A program made the position numbers and the translations under genes. A model generated the notes under the pieces. It was not told the DNA's origin. It made no database searches and saw only the letters and a program-made list of their open reading frames with translations. This document shows positions 61,998 through 64,000 of a stretch of DNA of 64,000 nt, piece after piece. Source of the stretch: Gammaproteobacteria bacterium (lineage in GTDB: Bacteria; Pseudomonadota; Gammaproteobacteria; Pseudomonadales; UBA5518); NCBI GenBank assembly GCA_016705365.1, contig JADIYI010000008.1, positions 992,001-1,056,000 on the forward strand, in the 5' to 3' direction. Position 1 is the stretch's first letter; each line of letters begins with the position of its first letter.

Positions 61998-62095
61998 AAA
62001 TCATTCGTGGACACAAATTGGTGTGTCCCTCCTCCAGGAGGGTATGCTTACGAACCGCTACCGTCGCGTCGAGAGGGTGCTGGCCGGACGCTTAC

Positions 62096-62103
62096 GCTTC
62101 ATA
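62096..62103. repeat. Target-site duplication, right copy
   Basis: Second exact copy of GCTTCATA, immediately outside the right end of the IS66-family element. Confidence 0.9.
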
Positions 62104-62181
62104 TAAGATGCTGTGATTTGCGCATTCTGCGCCGGGCATTGGCAGTGTGATTTCAAGTAAATCGGAAAGTGGTACCTGCAT

Positions 62182-62508
62182 ATGAAAATGATAGAAGGCT
62201 TCTCAGGGATCGCACCAAGGAGTGGAGGCGCGAAGGTCAAGTATCAACTCTGGATCGACGAAAACGGGGCGATGTATGCGCAAATCATCGAGAACATCGT
62301 TAAGGCCAAGCGGAAACGCGGAACACATACAACGAACCTGTATCGAGTAACGGATTATTTGGACTATCGCTTCATAAGAGCTAGAGACTGGGTTCTGGTC
62401 GGGATTGATCCTAAAACCTTCGAAGAGGCGGCGCCCGTTCGTGATTTCAATGAGGCGGGGTTTTTGAAAGCAATTTTGAAGCATCTGTTTCCGAAGCCGA
62501 TGGTGTGA
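62182..62508 (+). CDS. Hypothetical protein, 108 residues
   Basis: A basic protein starting MKMIEGFSGIAPRSGGAKVK. The sequence VKYQLWIDENGAMYAQIIEN suggests a small beta-sheet domain. No family recognised. No strong ribosome-binding site is seen. It is near the type I restriction genes and could be a small regulator or immunity protein, but this is only positional. Confidence 0.45.
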   Translation: MKMIEGFSGIAPRSGGAKVKYQLWIDENGAMYAQIIENIVKAKRKRGTHTTNLYRVTDYLDYRFIRARDWVLVGIDPKTFEEAAPVRDFNEAGFLKAILKHLFPKPMV

Positions 62509-62547
62509 TGTTTTCTTTGGCTCTCGCCGGCAGCTTTTCAGAGGTCG

Positions 62548-62724
62548 ATGACTACATTCCGTAGCGAATTTATGCGTGACGACGAATTGTGGCGACAAGA
62601 TACGCTGAGTGGTGCGTACATTCTGGCGACGAGAATTTTCGTACAGCATCAGCTGCTCGATGCATTAGGCAGCTATGTTGATGCGTTAGATCGATGCCGC
62701 GGCGAGACGAACTCTAGGCAGTAG
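62548..62724 (+). CDS. Possible small protein, 58 residues
   Basis: A frame from MTTFRSEFMRDDELWRQDTL to a TAG at 62722, mostly helical in character. GAGG lies only three bases before the ATG, so initiation is weakly supported. No family recognised. Confidence 0.35.
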   Translation: MTTFRSEFMRDDELWRQDTLSGAYILATRIFVQHQLLDALGSYVDALDRCRGETNSRQ

Positions 62725-62734
62725 CAGGAATCGA

Positions 62735-62913
62735 GTGAGCAAGTACGACAAGGCGAATATTTGGGGGCTTCACGCGGGGATGCTCAGGCCTACCAGTGCC
62801 AGTCCTTGTCCCTGATCTATCGGGGGTGGCAGGACGCTTTGCTCGACTTCAAGAATTATCGGTTGAACGGGCGCGACGTCCACTTGACCCTGTGGCGTTG
62901 CCCGTTGGTGTAG
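62735..62913 (+). pseudogene. Remnants of a possible restriction-type gene
   Basis: GTG at 62735 opens VSKYDKANIWGLHAG, which resembles the N-terminus of some restriction endonuclease-like proteins, but it stops after 26 codons. A second protein-like stretch (LIYRGWQDALLDFKNY, ending at 62913) is in another frame. Both appear to be pieces of one or two deleted genes. The family link is from memory and uncertain. Confidence 0.4.
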
Positions 62914-62970
62914 GGCCGCTTCGAACACTACATCAATCCAATTCGTGAACACCTTGAAAGGCAGCAATCC

Positions 62971-64000
62971 ATGAGTCGCAGCAAGAAGACGACCCCCGAA
63001 GACACGAGGCCAGTCGCCGACGCCCCCAAGTCGACCGACACCACCCTCGCAGCATTTATCTGGAAGAACGCCGAAGATCTCTGGGGTGATTTCAAGCACA
63101 CCGACTTTGGCAAGATCATCCTGCCGTTCACTTTGCTGCGCCGCCTGGAGTGCGTGTTGGAGCCGACCCGTGAAAAGGTCAATGCCATGCACACCAAGAT
63201 GAAGAGCAAGGGCATCGACGTTGACCTGGTGTTGCGCCAAACCGCCGGGCTCCCGTTCTACAACACATCGCAATACTCGCTGGCGACGCTCGGCGCGACC
63301 AAGACCAAGTCCAACCTGGAGGCCTACATTGCCGGCTTCTCGGACAACGCCCGCGCCATCTTCGAGCAGTTCAATTTTTCTGACACCGTCGCCCGCCTTC
63401 ACCGCGCGGATATCCTGTTCAAGATCTGCCAGAACTTCGCCAACACCGACCTGCACCCCGATGTCGTCCCCGACCGGGTGATGTCCAACATATATGAGCA
63501 CCTGATCCGCCGCTTCGGCGCGGAGGTCAACGAGGCGGCCGAAGATTTCATGACGCCGCGTGACGTGGTTCACCTGGCCACGACCCTGCTGCTGGACCCG
63601 GACGACGCGCTGTTCCGCAACAACCCCGGCCTGATCCGCACCCTCTACGACCCCACTTGCGGCACCGGCGGCTTTCTCACCGACGCGATGAACCACGTCG
63701 ATGGCTACACTGCCAACGGCAAGGCGCCGCCCGTGCTGATTCCCTTCGGGCAAGAACTGGAACCGGAAACCCACGCCGTTGCGCTCGCCAACATGCTGCT
63801 GCGCCGCTTGGAAACCGAGCCTGCGCGGGATCTCTCGGCGAACATTGCCGGCCCGAAATCGACGCTTTCTCAAGACTCCTTCGCTGGCAAGCACTTCCAC
63901 TACTGCCTTTCCAATCCGCCCTTCGGCAAGAAGTGGGAGAAAGATCAGGCTTACGTTGAGCGTGAGGCAAGGGAGAGGGGTTTCGATGGTCGCTTCGGTG
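62971..64000 (+). CDS. hsdM: Type I restriction-modification methyltransferase subunit HsdM, 3' end beyond window
   Basis: N-terminal 343 residues of an adenine-N6 methyltransferase that with HsdS methylates and with HsdR restricts DNA. It has the helical N-terminal domain (AAFIWKNAEDLWGDFKHTDF, ILPFTLLRRLE), EDFMTPRDVVHLA, the SAM-binding motif I DPTCGTGGFLTDA and the catalytic NPPFGKKWEKDQ. ATG at 62971 has AAGG nine bases upstream. hsdS and hsdR are expected to the right. Confidence 0.93.
   Translation, partial: MSRSKKTTPEDTRPVADAPKSTDTTLAAFIWKNAEDLWGDFKHTDFGKIILPFTLLRRLECVLEPTREKVNAMHTKMKSKGIDVDLVLRQTAGLPFYNTSQYSLATLGATKTKSNLEAYIAGFSDNARAIFEQFNFSDTVARLHRADILFKICQNFANTDLHPDVVPDRVMSNIYEHLIRRFGAEVNEAAEDFMTPRDVVHLATTLLLDPDDALFRNNPGLIRTLYDPTCGTGGFLTDAMNHVDGYTANGKAPPVLIPFGQELEPETHAVALANMLLRRLETEPARDLSANIAGPKSTLSQDSFAGKHFHYCLSNPPFGKKWEKDQAYVEREARERGFDGRFG

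Larger units (their letters stand above)
59074..62095 (-). mobile_element. Complete IS66-family insertion sequence with passenger gene
   Basis: A 3022-bp element. The left end starts GTAAGCGTACGGCGAATACCG and the right end, on the other strand, GTAAGCGTCCGGCCAGCACCC; 16 of 21 bases match. An 8-bp duplication flanks it. It carries tnpA, tnpB and tnpC in the usual order on the minus strand plus a pRiA4b ORF-3-like passenger. The perfect duplication suggests a recent insertion; before it, 59073 joined 62104. Confidence 0.92.

Noticed and set aside
1..64000. CRISPR arrays or rRNA genes
   Set aside because: No regularly spaced short repeats and no rRNA-like sequence were seen in the window.

Overview
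The window is high-GC DNA, most likely from a free-living gammaproteobacterium. The chromosomal genes point there: TamA/TamB, DbpA with its 23S-binding tail, the CbpA/CbpM pair, an RsuA-type pseudouridine synthase, MscL, a YbiI-type zinc-finger protein, a DUF2058 protein and a DUF6316-like protein. I cannot name a genus from sequence alone.

Region 1 (1-29.35 kb) reads as ordinary chromosome. On the minus strand lie tamA and tamB (tamB runs off the left edge). On the plus strand follow agmatine deiminase, N-carbamoylputrescine amidase and a large kinase/aminotransferase fusion, which look like an agmatine-to-putrescine route with an extra amine-handling enzyme. Then come mscL, two overlapping carboxymuconolactone-decarboxylase-like genes, a possible small RNA with its own promoter and terminator, an esterase remnant, a DUF2058 gene, dbpA, a VOC protein, ybiI, a GFA-family gene, aspartate kinase, cbpA-cbpM, rsuA, rhlE, an SDR enzyme, a DUF6316-like gene behind a sigma-54-like promoter, an outer-membrane beta-barrel, a phosphodiesterase-superfamily enzyme, a GST-like protein, a SulP transporter with an NTF2-like partner, and a coiled-coil protein.

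Region 2 (29.4-41.4 kb) is a mosaic accessory region. Four partial copies of one tRNA 3' end, all on the minus strand, divide it; the best copy keeps a CAT anticodon loop. Between them sit toxin-antitoxin modules and remnants (a broken Fic gene, AbrB plus a broken PIN gene, a lone CopG/BrnA-like gene, HipBA, AbrB-Doc), an oligopeptidase B-like enzyme, a CsgG-like exported protein, an SDR remnant, a possible PD-(D/E)XK nuclease with a partner, and two copies of a ~160-bp structured repeat. It looks like repeated integration at one tRNA gene followed by decay.

Region 3 (41.7-51.7 kb) is a metal-resistance block: a small exported protein, CzcC, CzcB, CzcA, an atypical P-II protein, CzcD and a DUF3703 protein on the plus strand. 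A second CDF transporter, a Met/His-rich periplasmic protein and a Cys-repeat secreted protein lie on the minus strand. The operon could pump divalent cations across the envelope (CzcCBA) and into the periplasm (CzcD), with the P-II protein as a possible sensor.

Region 4 (52.5-64 kb) is an integrative element: tyrosine integrase, a primase-polymerase/helicase replication protein, an ArdB/KlcA antirestriction protein, and several tiny genes with strong ribosome-binding sites. Inside it is a complete IS66-family insertion (59074-62095) with matching inverted ends, a perfect 8-bp target duplication and a frameshifted passenger gene. The window ends inside a type I hsdM, next to remnants of what may be another restriction gene. 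A tiny gene at 57.8 kb has a diverged paralogue at 35.7 kb, so related elements have visited regions 2 and 4.
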